The notes: generated by a model not told the origin, from the letters alone. A stretch of 64,000 bases of DNA from Rhodospirillaceae bacterium Spongia-Bin9 (GCA_900197615.1 FZLR01000002.1:1-64000); one strand, 5' to 3'. Shown: positions 45,026 to 52,446, numbered from the stretch's first letter. Numbers and translations: made by a program.

Positions 45026-45229
45026 ATGCAAACCGGTACCGTGAAGTTCTTCAACACCACCAAAGGCTATGGGTTCATCCAGCCCGACGGCGGCGGCAAG
45101 GATGTGTTCGTTCATATCACCGCGGTCGAGCGCGCCGGCCTGGGCCAGCTCTCGGAGGGACAGAAGATCCAGTTCGAAACCCAGCAGGACACCCGCGGCC
45201 CGAAGGCCGTCAACCTGCAGCAGGTCTGA
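45026..45229 (+). CDS. cspA: Cold-shock protein, CspA family
   Basis: A 67-residue single cold-shock domain that binds single-stranded RNA and DNA. RNP1 is KGYGFI (13-18) and RNP2 is VFVHI (27-31). Length and sequence are fully typical of alphaproteobacterial CspA. It is monocistronic: a long leader precedes it and a strong terminator follows 45 bases after the stop. Confidence 0.95.
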   Translation: MQTGTVKFFNTTKGYGFIQPDGGGKDVFVHITAVERAGLGQLSEGQKIQFETQQDTRGPKAVNLQQV

Positions 45230-45274
45230 AGTCGCCACGCCGCCGTTCCGGGAAACCGGAGCGGCTCAATAGTC

Positions 45275-45305
45275 AACGCCCGCCGGTGGAAACCGGCGGG
45301 CGTTT
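45275..45305 (+). terminator. Strong intrinsic terminator of cspA
   Basis: A perfect 13-bp stem, AACGCCCGCCGGT (45275-45287) with ACCGGCGGGCGTT (45292-45304), is closed by the GNRA-type tetraloop GGAA and ends in TTT. Confidence 0.85.
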
Positions 45306-45446
45306 GCATACCGGAGTTACGCCGTCGCCTATCTGCGCCTGTCGCGGACGGCGCAACGCATCTGGCGCCGACCTGGGAGGCGGAGCCGAAAGTTGGCAGT
45401 GGATCGGATCGAAAAATTTGCCGCCCGGCAATCCTCTTCGCGCTCT

Positions 45447-46184
45447 TCAGCTCCTTCCTCGGGATGCCGAGAAAGCCATGAAAGGCGGAATCCTCAGGAA
45501 GTCGTCCCAGAACGGATTGTTGCGTTCGTTCGGGTGCAGCTCGGGTTCGACCCACCGAAAGTCCGCAAAGCCGGCTTCATCGAAGGCTTTCCGATAGGTT
45601 AGAGGCGCGAAAAAGCAGTTTTCGAATTCGAACTCCCGACTGTCATCGTTCGTGATCCGCACCGTGATGACGCCGCCATCTCGGCGTGTCTGCGGATATA
45701 CCTTCACGATGCCGTATTTCTTCCACGAAACAGTCCCCTTGAGCGGGATATGTGTGTTGGCTACGAAACCCACGAATCGTCCTCCCGGGCGGAGCGCGTC
45801 GAGACACGCCCGACAGAACCTTCGAAGCTCTTCGTCGGACTTCGCGTAGTGCAGGAGAAAGGACGCCAGGACGAGGTCGACTCTTGCACACGGCTGGAAC
45901 GTCCGGGCGTCCCGATGCCGATACAGGCATCCGAGGGGACGGCGGCTCTCTTCCTCCGTCGCAAGCCGTATCATCTCCCCGGAGATATCGACGCCTGTAA
46001 CCTCGCCGGCTCCCGCGCGCTTGAGGAGTCGCGTGTAGAACCCGTCTCCGCAGCCCATGTCCAGGACCGTCTTCCCTCCCACATCGCCCAGCATCTCGAA
46101 CAGCGTGTAGGTCTCGATGACGTCGCGAAACGTGAGCTCCTTGGAATCCCGGTAGGCCTCGGCGATCGTGTCGTATCGATCCAT
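45447..46184 (-). CDS. Class I SAM-dependent methyltransferase
   Basis: A 245-residue methyltransferase. Motif I is VLDMGCGDGFYTRLL near residue 40, the acidic residue ending strand 2 is in GVDISGEMI, and the motif IV region reads VDLVLASFLLHYA. The enzyme fold is clear but the substrate is not; nothing resembling UbiE- or BioC-specific motifs is evident. ATG 46184 is preferred over GTG 46193 because GAGGTGAG lies at good spacing. Base composition looks less GC-skewed at third positions than its neighbours, which might indicate transfer. Confidence 0.78.
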   Translation of the reverse strand: MDRYDTIAEAYRDSKELTFRDVIETYTLFEMLGDVGGKTVLDMGCGDGFYTRLLKRAGAGEVTGVDISGEMIRLATEEESRRPLGCLYRHRDARTFQPCARVDLVLASFLLHYAKSDEELRRFCRACLDALRPGGRFVGFVANTHIPLKGTVSWKKYGIVKVYPQTRRDGGVITVRITNDDSREFEFENCFFAPLTYRKAFDEAGFADFRWVEPELHPNERNNPFWDDFLRIPPFMAFSASRGRS

Positions 46185-46292
46185 CGTTCTCACCTCGACG
46201 GATGTGAATCGGTTCCCGCCCGGTCCCGGTTCCCCGGAATCCTGTACGCCCGATAGCGCCGCGCAGACCGTGTCTGCGGCGAGAAATTCGGG

Positions 46293-46829
46293 CTACAGCT
46301 TCAGTTCTTCGATCCGCGCCGGCAGAGCATTTTTCGGCGTGACGAGGGGCCGGCCCTCGCCCTTGTTTTTCTCCTTTTCGAGAGCCCGACGCTTCAATTC
46401 TTCGAAATCTGCGGTGCAACGGGCGAGGCGGAACACGCATTTGCCGTGCTTGGCGCGGCATTGCCGGCGGGCCAGTTTGGTCGCCTCGTCTGCGGTTTGG
46501 CCTTCGGCCGTGGCGTAGCGTCCTTTCGGCGTGACGAACAGGGCCAGGCAGCCGTTCTTCACGGTCACGACATCGGAGCAGCGTTTCTCGCACATCAGCC
46601 ACGCGCGGCTGCGCGCCGAGACCCTTTCCGGATGGTTCATCGAATAGACCCAGTAGCCGGTCAGCCGGCTGAACGCGACGGCGCCCCAGCATTCGCCTTG
46701 CACGCATTTCGCCAATGCCGGTTCCGGGGCCAGCACGCAAGTCAGAAGCAGGAGCGGCGCGGCAAGGCAGCCTGCGGTCCGGCCGGTGCGGAATGCGGAG
46801 CGGGATACGGAACGGGACGGGGCAGGCAT
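46293..46829 (-). CDS. Secreted DUF4189-like protein
   Basis: A 178-residue protein with a signal peptide (about 1-40, ending APEPALA) and a cysteine-containing domain: VQGECWGAVAFSRLTGYWVYS, KNGCLALFVTPKGRYATAEG, ADEATKLARRQCRAKHGKCVF. The GAVAFS...G...A...AL..C pattern is that of DUF4189, small secreted proteins of unknown function. The C-terminus is Lys/Glu-rich. ATG 46829 lies immediately after the stop of the upstream methyltransferase gene, suggesting co-transcription. Confidence 0.65.
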   Translation of the reverse strand: MPAPSRSVSRSAFRTGRTAGCLAAPLLLLTCVLAPEPALAKCVQGECWGAVAFSRLTGYWVYSMNHPERVSARSRAWLMCEKRCSDVVTVKNGCLALFVTPKGRYATAEGQTADEATKLARRQCRAKHGKCVFRLARCTADFEELKRRALEKEKNKGEGRPLVTPKNALPARIEELKL

Positions 46830-46830
46830 G

Positions 46831-47472
46831 TCAGGCCGGTTTCCGGGCGACGATATGAAAAATGTGCCAGTGCTTGGCTTCGCCGCGCGGCGTGACCGAA
46901 TCGGTTTCCTCTTCCTCGACCAGCAGCGGTTCCCATCCGGCCACAAGCGCGTCGACATCGCCGCGGTCGTGAAACGACAAGCTGTTGCCACGCTGCGCCC
47001 AACTGTCGTTCGGCCCGAAAAGATGCCCGGCAAAAAGCCCTCCCGGAACGATCGTCCGCGCAATCTGCGACCAGAGGCCGCCGAAGCGGTCCGGCGGACA
47101 GGCGGGCAGGCAGAAACTGGCGTTGACGAGGCAGGTAGAAGGCAGGTCCAGGCCGTCACGGGCGAAGTCCGCCCGGCGGAAGGTCAGCTGCCCGCAGTCC
47201 CAGGCGGCCGGAAAGCGGTCTTGCAGCACCGTGCCCGCTTCTATGGCCCGGTCGAGCGCGAGCACGGTGCAGCCGGCCTCCAGCAGCGGCGCGGTATCGC
47301 GACCGCCGCCGCAACCCAGATCGACCGCGTGGGCCGGGAGAGGACCGGACGCGACCGGGAGTTCGGCAAGCGCTGTCAGTGTCGTCCGGCGGGGCGGCCG
47401 GCCCGCCGTTATTTCGTAATACCCGGACCAGCCCGAATCGGCTTCGTGTGCCGCCGGGCCGGAATCGGGCAT
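46831..47472 (-). CDS. SAM-dependent methyltransferase (TehB-like)
   Basis: A 213-residue methyltransferase resembling the TehB/thiopurine-methyltransferase-like group: YYEITAGRPPRRTTL at the N-terminus, motif I AVDLGCGGGRDTAPLLEAG (about 48-66) and a C-terminal KHWHIFHIVARK common to this subgroup. Members are often annotated as tellurite-resistance methyltransferases, though the real substrate is generally unknown. It lies 10 bases after the lipoprotein gene and directly before the DUF4189-like gene. Confidence 0.78.
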   Translation of the reverse strand: MPDSGPAAHEADSGWSGYYEITAGRPPRRTTLTALAELPVASGPLPAHAVDLGCGGGRDTAPLLEAGCTVLALDRAIEAGTVLQDRFPAAWDCGQLTFRRADFARDGLDLPSTCLVNASFCLPACPPDRFGGLWSQIARTIVPGGLFAGHLFGPNDSWAQRGNSLSFHDRGDVDALVAGWEPLLVEEEETDSVTPRGEAKHWHIFHIVARKPA

Positions 47473-47482
47473 GGCCGGGATC

Positions 47483-48280
47483 CTAGTTCTGCGCGGGAGC
47501 TTTCAGTTTCTCTTCGGCTGCGGCGACCCGGCCAGCCAGGTCTTCCAGCTGCTTCTTGAGACCGGCCGCCTCGGCGGCACTGGCCGCTGCTGCTGTCGCC
47601 ATGTCCCCGGCTTTCTTCTCCGCCGCCGCGAGCCGGCTCGCCAGTGCCGCGAGCGCGCCATCGGCCTTCTTCATTTGCTCTTCGCGCTGCGCTGCGGCCT
47701 TCCTGGCTTCGGCCATCACGGTGTCGCCGACGCCGGCGACCTGGGCCTGAAGCTTGTCGAGGGCCGCTTTCAGAGAGTCCGTAGCGCCGGCAACCGCGCC
47801 GATCCGGTCCCGGTTCTCCTGAAGCAAAACGGTCAGGGAATCGGTCGCCTTGGCGAGTCCGCCGATTTGCTCCTGATTTTTCGCGACCGCTCCGGTGACC
47901 GCGGTGACCTGCATCCGGTTTTTCCCGATATCCGCGCTCAGGGATTTGGCTGCCGCCCCGACCTGGGCCTTGACCTCGTCGAGCGCGGTTCCGAGCGCCT
48001 TGGTGGCGTCGTCGAGCGCGCCGGCCTTGCCGGCGGTGGCGGTCGCCGCCGCGGCAGCCTTATCCGCCTTGCCCGTGGCAGCGGCGATCTTGGCGTCCAG
48101 GTCCGCCATGCCCTTTTTGAGCCGGTCGCCGAGTCCCTTGGCCGCCGCCGCAACTTCGCCCTTGGTGGCTTCGATCTGGCTGGCCAGCTTCTCGACCGCT
48201 TCCTTGTTGTCGCAAGCGCTGAGCAGGCCGCCGGCCATCAACAGGGCAACCGCCGGGGCGAGCCTTTTGAATTTGTTCAT
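47483..48280 (-). CDS. Ala/Lys-rich coiled-coil lipoprotein, hypothetical
   Basis: A 265-residue protein with a lipoprotein signal: basic MNKFKRLAP, a hydrophobic core and the lipobox LSAC with Cys23 as the lipidated residue. The rest is an almost unbroken Ala/Lys/Glu/Asp heptad-rich helix, strongly suggesting a long coiled coil in the periplasm. The sequence is too low in complexity to name a family. A very good ribosome site, GGAGGAAATC, precedes the ATG. It heads a run with the TehB-like and DUF4189-like genes. Confidence 0.72.
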   Translation of the reverse strand: MNKFKRLAPAVALLMAGGLLSACDNKEAVEKLASQIEATKGEVAAAAKGLGDRLKKGMADLDAKIAAATGKADKAAAAATATAGKAGALDDATKALGTALDEVKAQVGAAAKSLSADIGKNRMQVTAVTGAVAKNQEQIGGLAKATDSLTVLLQENRDRIGAVAGATDSLKAALDKLQAQVAGVGDTVMAEARKAAAQREEQMKKADGALAALASRLAAAEKKAGDMATAAAASAAEAAGLKKQLEDLAGRVAAAEEKLKAPAQN

Positions 48281-48309
48281 GATTTCCTCCAGGACAGGAT
48301 TCGAGGCAG

Positions 48310-48337
48310 GGTATATCGTTTGTTTCGCGCCAGACAA
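48310..48337 (-). promoter_or_regulatory. Candidate promoter of the coiled-coil lipoprotein gene
   Basis: TTGTCT (48337-48332) and TATACC (48315-48310) on the minus strand are separated by 16 bases, placing the transcript start about 25 bases before the GGAGG ribosome site. Confidence 0.42.
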
Positions 48338-48483
48338 GCCGGTCGCAAAACCGCGGCTTCGCGTCAATTCGGCGCGTTACGCGGGCCGTTCGGCCCGGAA
48401 TCGCTCCCCGCTGCGCCGTAATACGCATTCAGGCCTTTATGGGGAGAGAGGCGGTTTTCCGTCGTCCGTATGCGGGAATCGTC

Positions 48484-48513
48484 AAACGGCGGCCGGAATG
48501 TCCGGCCGCCGTT
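48484..48513 (-). terminator. Intrinsic terminator of rpoH
   Basis: A perfect 13-bp stem, AACGGCGGCCGGA (48485-48497) with TCCGGCCGCCGTT (48501-48513), lies about 36 bases beyond the rpoH stop. On the minus strand it ends in TTT. The remainder of the rpoH-lipoprotein gap holds only the lipoprotein promoter. Confidence 0.75.
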
Positions 48514-48548
48514 CGATCGACTGAGGCCCGCTACGGATCAGTTTTGGA

Positions 48549-49433
48549 TCAACTGTCGAACAGGTCTTTCGGCGAACCGCCCATCTGGGCCAGCGACGCG
48601 TGCATTTTCTGCAGCGCCCGGCTCTCGATCTGCCGGATCCGCTCCTTGCTGACGCCGAATTCGACGCCGATCTCGGCAAGGGTGCTCTTGTCCTCTTCCA
48701 GGAAGCGGCGGACGATGATGCGCCGTTCCCGCGGGGTCAGCTTGTCGAGCGCGGTTTCCAGCCACTTCTTCCGTGTCCGCCGGCCGCTGGCATTGGCAGC
48801 CAGTTCCTCCGGCCCGGGGCCGGTATCCTCCAGCAGGTCCTGGAATTGCGCGCCATCGTCCTCCAGGCCGATCAGCGCGTTCAGCGACTGGTCCGGACGG
48901 GTCAGGTGCAGCTCCATGCGCTCGACATCGGCAACGGTCACGTCCAGCTTGTCGGCGATGATCTGCCGTTCGTCGGTGGTCAGCTGGCCGTCGAAACCGG
49001 TGCTGAGCTGGGCGCGCAGCCGGCGCAGGTTGAAAAACAGCCGGCGCTGCTTCGGCGTCGTCGCCGCGCGCACGATGGAGGAATTGCGCAAGATATAGTT
49101 CTGGATCGACGCGACGATCCACCAGGACGCATAGGTCGAGAAGCGGACTTCGCGCTCATGGTCGAAACGCTCGACCGCTTCCATCAGGCCGATATTGCCT
49201 TCCTGCATGAGATCGGCCATCGGCAGGCCGCTCGAGCGGAAGCCGGCGGCGATCCGCACGACGAGCCGGGCGTGCGCCTCGATAATCTCGTGCATCGCGC
49301 GCTCGTCGCGCTTTTCGTTCCAGCGCCGGGCGAGGTCGACTTCGTATTCCCGCTCCAGAACGGGCGCATCCATCGCCGCCGAGATATAGCGCCGATTGCT
49401 CCGTTCCGTTGCGGCAGAGTCTGCGTAAGCCAT
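48549..49433 (-). CDS. rpoH: RNA polymerase sigma factor RpoH (sigma-32)
   Basis: A 294-residue heat-shock sigma factor. The RpoH box QRRLFFNLR is at residues 129-137, region 2 includes DLMQEGNIGLMEAVERFDHE and RFSTYASWWI, and region 4 ends with the helix-turn-helix TLAEIGVEFGVSKERIRQIE. It directs transcription of chaperone and protease genes. Alphaproteobacteria often carry several rpoH copies, so this may be one paralogue. It is divergent from the MarR gene across a 130-base AT-rich gap. Confidence 0.93.
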   Translation of the reverse strand: MAYADSAATERSNRRYISAAMDAPVLEREYEVDLARRWNEKRDERAMHEIIEAHARLVVRIAAGFRSSGLPMADLMQEGNIGLMEAVERFDHEREVRFSTYASWWIVASIQNYILRNSSIVRAATTPKQRRLFFNLRRLRAQLSTGFDGQLTTDERQIIADKLDVTVADVERMELHLTRPDQSLNALIGLEDDGAQFQDLLEDTGPGPEELAANASGRRTRKKWLETALDKLTPRERRIIVRRFLEEDKSTLAEIGVEFGVSKERIRQIESRALQKMHASLAQMGGSPKDLFDS

Positions 49434-49476
49434 GGGGCTACCGCATCCTTTCGTGGATTCCGAATTTCAAGTGATT

Positions 49477-49534
49477 TCGACTCGACAATATATGACACGC
49501 AATATAATTACAAGGAAAAAATATCGACTCGACA
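49477..49534. repeat. Direct repeat in the rpoH-marR divergent gap
   Basis: TCGACTCGACA occurs at 49477-49487 and again at 49524-49534, 47 bases apart, flanking an AT-rich core (about 49488-49523). The placement between divergent rpoH and a MarR-type regulator gene is what one expects for paired operator sites, but no binding is shown. Confidence 0.5.
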
Positions 49535-49563
49535 TCGGTTGGGCGGGGCCTAGTTACGGTTGC

Positions 49564-50238
49564 ATGATCGGCATGCCGTCTGTCCAGGCCTCCACAGAGT
49601 CCGCGCCGGCGTCCAATGGACGCGCCGCCAATGGCTGCGATCCCTGCGCGAACGGCAACGGCAAGACCGACGGCGACCCCTCCATCGACCGTATGACCAG
49701 CCTGGTCGACCGCCTCGGGCGGGCGGTCCATTGCCTGCAGTTTGCCGGCGGCCTCAACCCGGCGCAATGGGCCGCTCTGCGCTATCTCGGCCGGGCCAAC
49801 CGCTACTCGCGCACCCCCACCGCCATCAGCGACTATCTCGGCACGACCCGCGGGACGATGTCGCAGACCATCAAGGCTCTGGAGGCCAAGGGCCTGATCG
49901 GCCGCGAGACGAGCGGCCGGGACAGGCGCGCGGTCCTGCTCCGGCTGACCGGGGCGGGCGAGGCGGCGCTGGAGAACGACCCGCTGCACTGTGTCGCGTC
50001 GGTCGCCGGCGTGCTGGGCGACGAAATGGACGAAGCCAGCCGCTTCCTCGACCGCGTAGTCGATTGCCTGCAGGCGAAAAGCGGCGGCCTCAACTATGGC
50101 GTGTGTACCGATTGCACGCATTTCTGCCGCAACAGCTTCGCCGAGGATGTGCACCGCTGCGGTCTGACCGGCGATCCGCTGTCGGTGGCGGACAGCACCA
50201 AGATTTGCGTGAACTACGGCGACGCGGCAGCTTCCTAG
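49564..50238 (+). CDS. MarR-family transcriptional regulator with cysteine-rich C-terminus
   Basis: A 224-residue protein. Residues about 44-168 are a MarR winged helix-turn-helix unit (LNPAQWAALRYLGRANRYS, ISDYLGTTRGTMSQTIKALE, wing GRETSGRDRRAVLLRLT). The last 45 residues carry a cysteine cluster: Cys181, 184, 188, 199 and 215, with His186 and His198, in the order CX2C, CX3C, CX10C, CX15C. A further CX2C pair is at 25 and 28. The tail looks able to hold a metal or Fe-S cluster, suggesting redox or metal sensing; this is inference. ATG 49564 fits best, but the ribosome site is weak and upstream starts are open. Confidence 0.78.
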   Translation: MIGMPSVQASTESAPASNGRAANGCDPCANGNGKTDGDPSIDRMTSLVDRLGRAVHCLQFAGGLNPAQWAALRYLGRANRYSRTPTAISDYLGTTRGTMSQTIKALEAKGLIGRETSGRDRRAVLLRLTGAGEAALENDPLHCVASVAGVLGDEMDEASRFLDRVVDCLQAKSGGLNYGVCTDCTHFCRNSFAEDVHRCGLTGDPLSVADSTKICVNYGDAAAS

Positions 50239-50247
50239 CCGGCGCGC

Positions 50248-51384
50248 TCATCGCGACGGTTCCACCCGGAGCACGCGCCCGTCCTCGCTGTCCGTCAACA
50301 GCCAGATATAGCCGCGCGGCCCGACCCGCACGTCGCGGATCCGTTCGTCAAGGTCCTCAAGCAGCATCTCCTCCTGCACCGGCCGCGTGCCGTCGAAACG
50401 CAGCCGGACCAGCATCCGGAAGCCGAGGGCGCCGACCAGCATGTCGCCGCGCCACGTCTCGAAGACCGGACCGGTCACGAAGGCCATGCCCGAAGGCGCG
50501 ATCGACGGATCCCAGTAATGGACCGGCTGTTCGAGGCCGGCTTTGTGGGTCCCTTCGCCGATTCTGCCGCCCCAGTAGTGCCGCCCGTAGGCGATGATCG
50601 GCCAGCCGTAGTTGCGGCCGGGCTCGGGAATGTTCACCTCGTCGCCGCCGCGCGCGCCATGCTCGTGAATCCACAGCTTGCCGGTCACCGGATGCAGCGC
50701 CGCGCCTTGCGGGTTGCGATGGCCGTAGGACCAGATTTCCGGGCGAAACCCCTTGCGGCCGACGAAAGGATTGTCTTTCGGAACCGAACCGTCCCTGGCG
50801 ATGCGGATGACCTGGCCGCGATGGATGCTCGTGTCCTGGGTGCGGCGGCGCTCGCCGCGCTCGCCCAGGGTGACGAAGAGGGCGCCGTCGCGCGCGATGA
50901 CGATGCGCGAGCCGAAATGCCGCCCGCCGCGAGATTTCGGCGCCATGCGGAAGACGATCTTCAGGTCGGTGAGGGCATTGCCGTCGAGCCTGGCGCGCGC
51001 AACGGCGGTTCCGGCGCCGCCACGGCCCGGTTCGGAATAGGAAAAGAAGATTGTTCGGTTCCGGGCGAAATCGGGATCGGCGACGACATCGAGCAGGCCG
51101 CCCTGGCCGCGCGCCGCAACCCTGGGCACGCCGCGGACCGGCGCCCCGACGCCGCCGTTGCGGGTCACGATGCGCAGGCGCCCCGGCCGTTCGGTGACCA
51201 GCATCCGGCCCGACGGCAGGAAGGCCAGCGACCAGGGATGGTCCAGGCCGCGGGCGACGGTGACGACCTTGAGCGGGCCGGCGCTGGATTGGAAGGTCCT
51301 GGCTTCTGCCTGCACCGTCGGCGCGAGCACGGCGGCGAACGCGGCGGAAAGAAGGCGAGGGGAGATGCGGGTCGGGCGGCGCAT
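50248..51384 (-). CDS. PQQ-dependent sugar dehydrogenase (soluble aldose dehydrogenase type)
   Basis: A 378-residue periplasmic beta-propeller of the GSDH/YliI family. A signal peptide covers about residues 1-26. Family segments include LDHPWSLAFLPSGRMLVTER, GGRHFGSRIVIARDGALFVT, GHRNPQGAALHP and WIHEHGARGGDEVN; the histidine in the first of these corresponds to the conserved catalytic base region. It oxidises aldoses using PQQ. ATG 51384 yields the signal peptide; the frame remains open upstream into the terminator hairpin, which rules out longer starts. It is convergent with the MarR gene, 9 bases apart. Confidence 0.86.
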   Translation of the reverse strand: MRRPTRISPRLLSAAFAAVLAPTVQAEARTFQSSAGPLKVVTVARGLDHPWSLAFLPSGRMLVTERPGRLRIVTRNGGVGAPVRGVPRVAARGQGGLLDVVADPDFARNRTIFFSYSEPGRGGAGTAVARARLDGNALTDLKIVFRMAPKSRGGRHFGSRIVIARDGALFVTLGERGERRRTQDTSIHRGQVIRIARDGSVPKDNPFVGRKGFRPEIWSYGHRNPQGAALHPVTGKLWIHEHGARGGDEVNIPEPGRNYGWPIIAYGRHYWGGRIGEGTHKAGLEQPVHYWDPSIAPSGMAFVTGPVFETWRGDMLVGALGFRMLVRLRFDGTRPVQEEMLLEDLDERIRDVRVGPRGYIWLLTDSEDGRVLRVEPSR

Positions 51385-51518
51385 GAAGCTGTTCCGGGCA
51401 GTCGTCTCTGTACCGGATATGAGGATTGCCGCCCCGGCGCCAAGCATTTTCCGGTCGCGGTCGGACGCCCGCGGGCGGATAAGGCCGGAAGCCGCTGCCA
51501 GCAGGGATAGAAGCCGGG

Positions 51519-51551
51519 AAAGAAAAAGCCCCGCCAGTATACCGGCGGGGC
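51519..51551 (-). terminator. Strong intrinsic terminator on the minus strand upstream of the sugar dehydrogenase
   Basis: GCCCCGCC (51528-51535) and GGCGGGGC (51544-51551) form a perfect 8-bp stem with an 8-base loop. Read on the minus strand it is followed by TTTTTCTTT; on the plus strand no T-run follows. It must end a minus-strand transcript that begins in the gap upstream of the dehydrogenase gene. Confidence 0.8.
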
Positions 51552-51657
51552 GCAAGTCTCGGTGTCAGACACATTGTTGGGGGAGATGACGGAGGTCAAA
51601 ACCAATGTATCTGGCAATCCCCTTGTAGCAGAATTTCGGCATCGATGTGTGATTTTT
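51519..51657 (-). ncRNA. Candidate small RNA (or attenuated leader) with anti-Shine-Dalgarno loop
   Basis: Between a candidate promoter (51664-51691) and the strong terminator (51519-51551) lies about 130 bases with no convincing gene on the minus strand. It can form a stem ACATTG/CAATGT (51608-51603 with 51576-51571) closing a 26-base loop that contains ACCTCC and CTCCCCC, pyrimidine-rich anti-ribosome-site motifs resembling those exposed in known alphaproteobacterial trans-acting small RNAs. A small 5' hairpin (51649-51662) is also present. An alternative is a conditional terminator in the leader of the sugar dehydrogenase gene, 134 bases downstream. No family match could be run. Confidence 0.5.
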
Positions 51658-51663
51658 ATCACG
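51648..51663. promoter_or_regulatory. CRP/FNR-type palindrome
   Basis: TGTGATTTTTATCACG matches the CRP consensus TGTGA-N6-TCACA with one mismatch; its core GTGAT-N4-ATCAC is a perfect inverted repeat. It overlaps the predicted start of the small RNA, where a bound regulator would block transcription. It could equally be just the 5' hairpin of that RNA. Confidence 0.4.
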
Positions 51664-51691
51664 CTTATGAATTATTTGTGTTCAGAGACAA
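51664..51691 (-). promoter_or_regulatory. Candidate promoter of the small RNA
   Basis: TTGTCT (51691-51686) and CATAAG (51669-51664) are spaced by 16 bases on the minus strand, each matching consensus at four of six positions, in a locally AT-rich stretch. Confidence 0.38.
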
Positions 51692-52036
51692 TACGTCACA
51701 TGGTATTAGCTCGCGAAACTAAACCGCCACGTCGATTTGCCGCGATGCCGTTTCCGTAGACTGTCGGTCTTTCGGCAGTTCGAACCGCGGAACGGCGCGT
51801 CGGCGACTGTCCCGGCGACTATCCGGCGCCGGGTTGCTGGCCAACCGCTGCGCCCTGTGTTATCGGGTCGGGCCGAAGGGCTGGGAGAGCGGTTCGGAGT
51901 GCCGGAAATTTCCGCGTCAAAAGGCGCGTGGCAGGAGAACGCACAGGCACGCATGTCGGAGCTTTCCCGTCGGAGCGTCCTTCGCGCCGGTTCCGCTGGC
52001 GCCCAATCACCGGAAAAGTACCAAGGAAAGAGTCAC
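51692..52036 (+). other. Non-coding leader region upstream of acpP
   Basis: This 345-base stretch carries no gene I can support. The frame of acpP stays open through it, but the translation has no similarity before the ACP start and composition is unlike coding sequence. It presumably holds the acpP promoter and leader; I could not assign boxes confidently. Confidence 0.4.
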
Positions 52037-52273
52037 ATGAGCGACGTTGCAGATCGCGTGAAGAAAATCGTTGTCGAACATCTGGGCGTCGACGAGGCCA
52101 AGGTGTCCGAGGATGCAAGCTTCATCGACGATCTCGGCGCGGACAGCCTCGACACGGTCGAACTGGTCATGGCGTTTGAGGAAGAGTTCGACATTGAAAT
52201 TCCGGACGATGCTGCCGAGAAAATTACAACCGTCAAGGATGCGATCGATTTCATCGGCGAAATGAAATCCTGA
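52037..52273 (+). CDS. acpP: Acyl carrier protein
   Basis: A 78-residue acidic helical carrier. Ser37 in [18 protein letters not shown] is the 4'-phosphopantetheine attachment site. It carries growing acyl chains in fatty acid synthesis and lipid A formation. ATG 52037 starts [12 protein letters not shown], with AAGGAAAG about seven bases upstream. fabF follows after 173 bases, as in most proteobacteria, but fabD and fabG do not precede it here. Confidence 0.95.
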   Translation: MSDVADRVKKIVVEHLGVDEAKVSEDASFIDDLGADSLDTVELVMAFEEEFDIEIPDDAAEKITTVKDAIDFIGEMKS

Positions 52274-52402
52274 TCGCGGAACGATGCCTGCGCCGCCCCG
52301 CGAATTTCCAATGGGGACCGGCGGATGCCCGCCACGCTTCGGAAAATTTCATGTCCGGCCGCTCCGGCGCCGCGACGGCCGCTGCGACCCCGGCCCCGGC
52401 AG

Positions 52403-52439
52403 ACCCTTCGTGCTGACCGGACGGGCGTAGCCGAAGGGT
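52403..52439 (+). promoter_or_regulatory. Inverted repeat just upstream of fabF
   Basis: ACCCTTCG (52403-52410) and CGAAGGGT (52432-52439) form a perfect 8-bp stem with a 21-base loop ending 7 bases before the fabF ATG. It could limit read-through or mask the fabF ribosome site. The CCCTTCG...CGAAGGG ends resemble dispersed intergenic repeats, so it may be a repeat relic. Confidence 0.4.
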
Positions 52440-52446
52440 GCGGGCG

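Noticed and set aside
51586-51759. Possible small protein on the plus strand starting MTEVKTNVSGNPLV after a GGGGGAG
   Set aside because: The purine-rich site touches the ATG with no spacing, the composition is not coding-like, and the terminator orientation supports a minus-strand transcript. It would be reconsidered if a plus-strand RNA were found.
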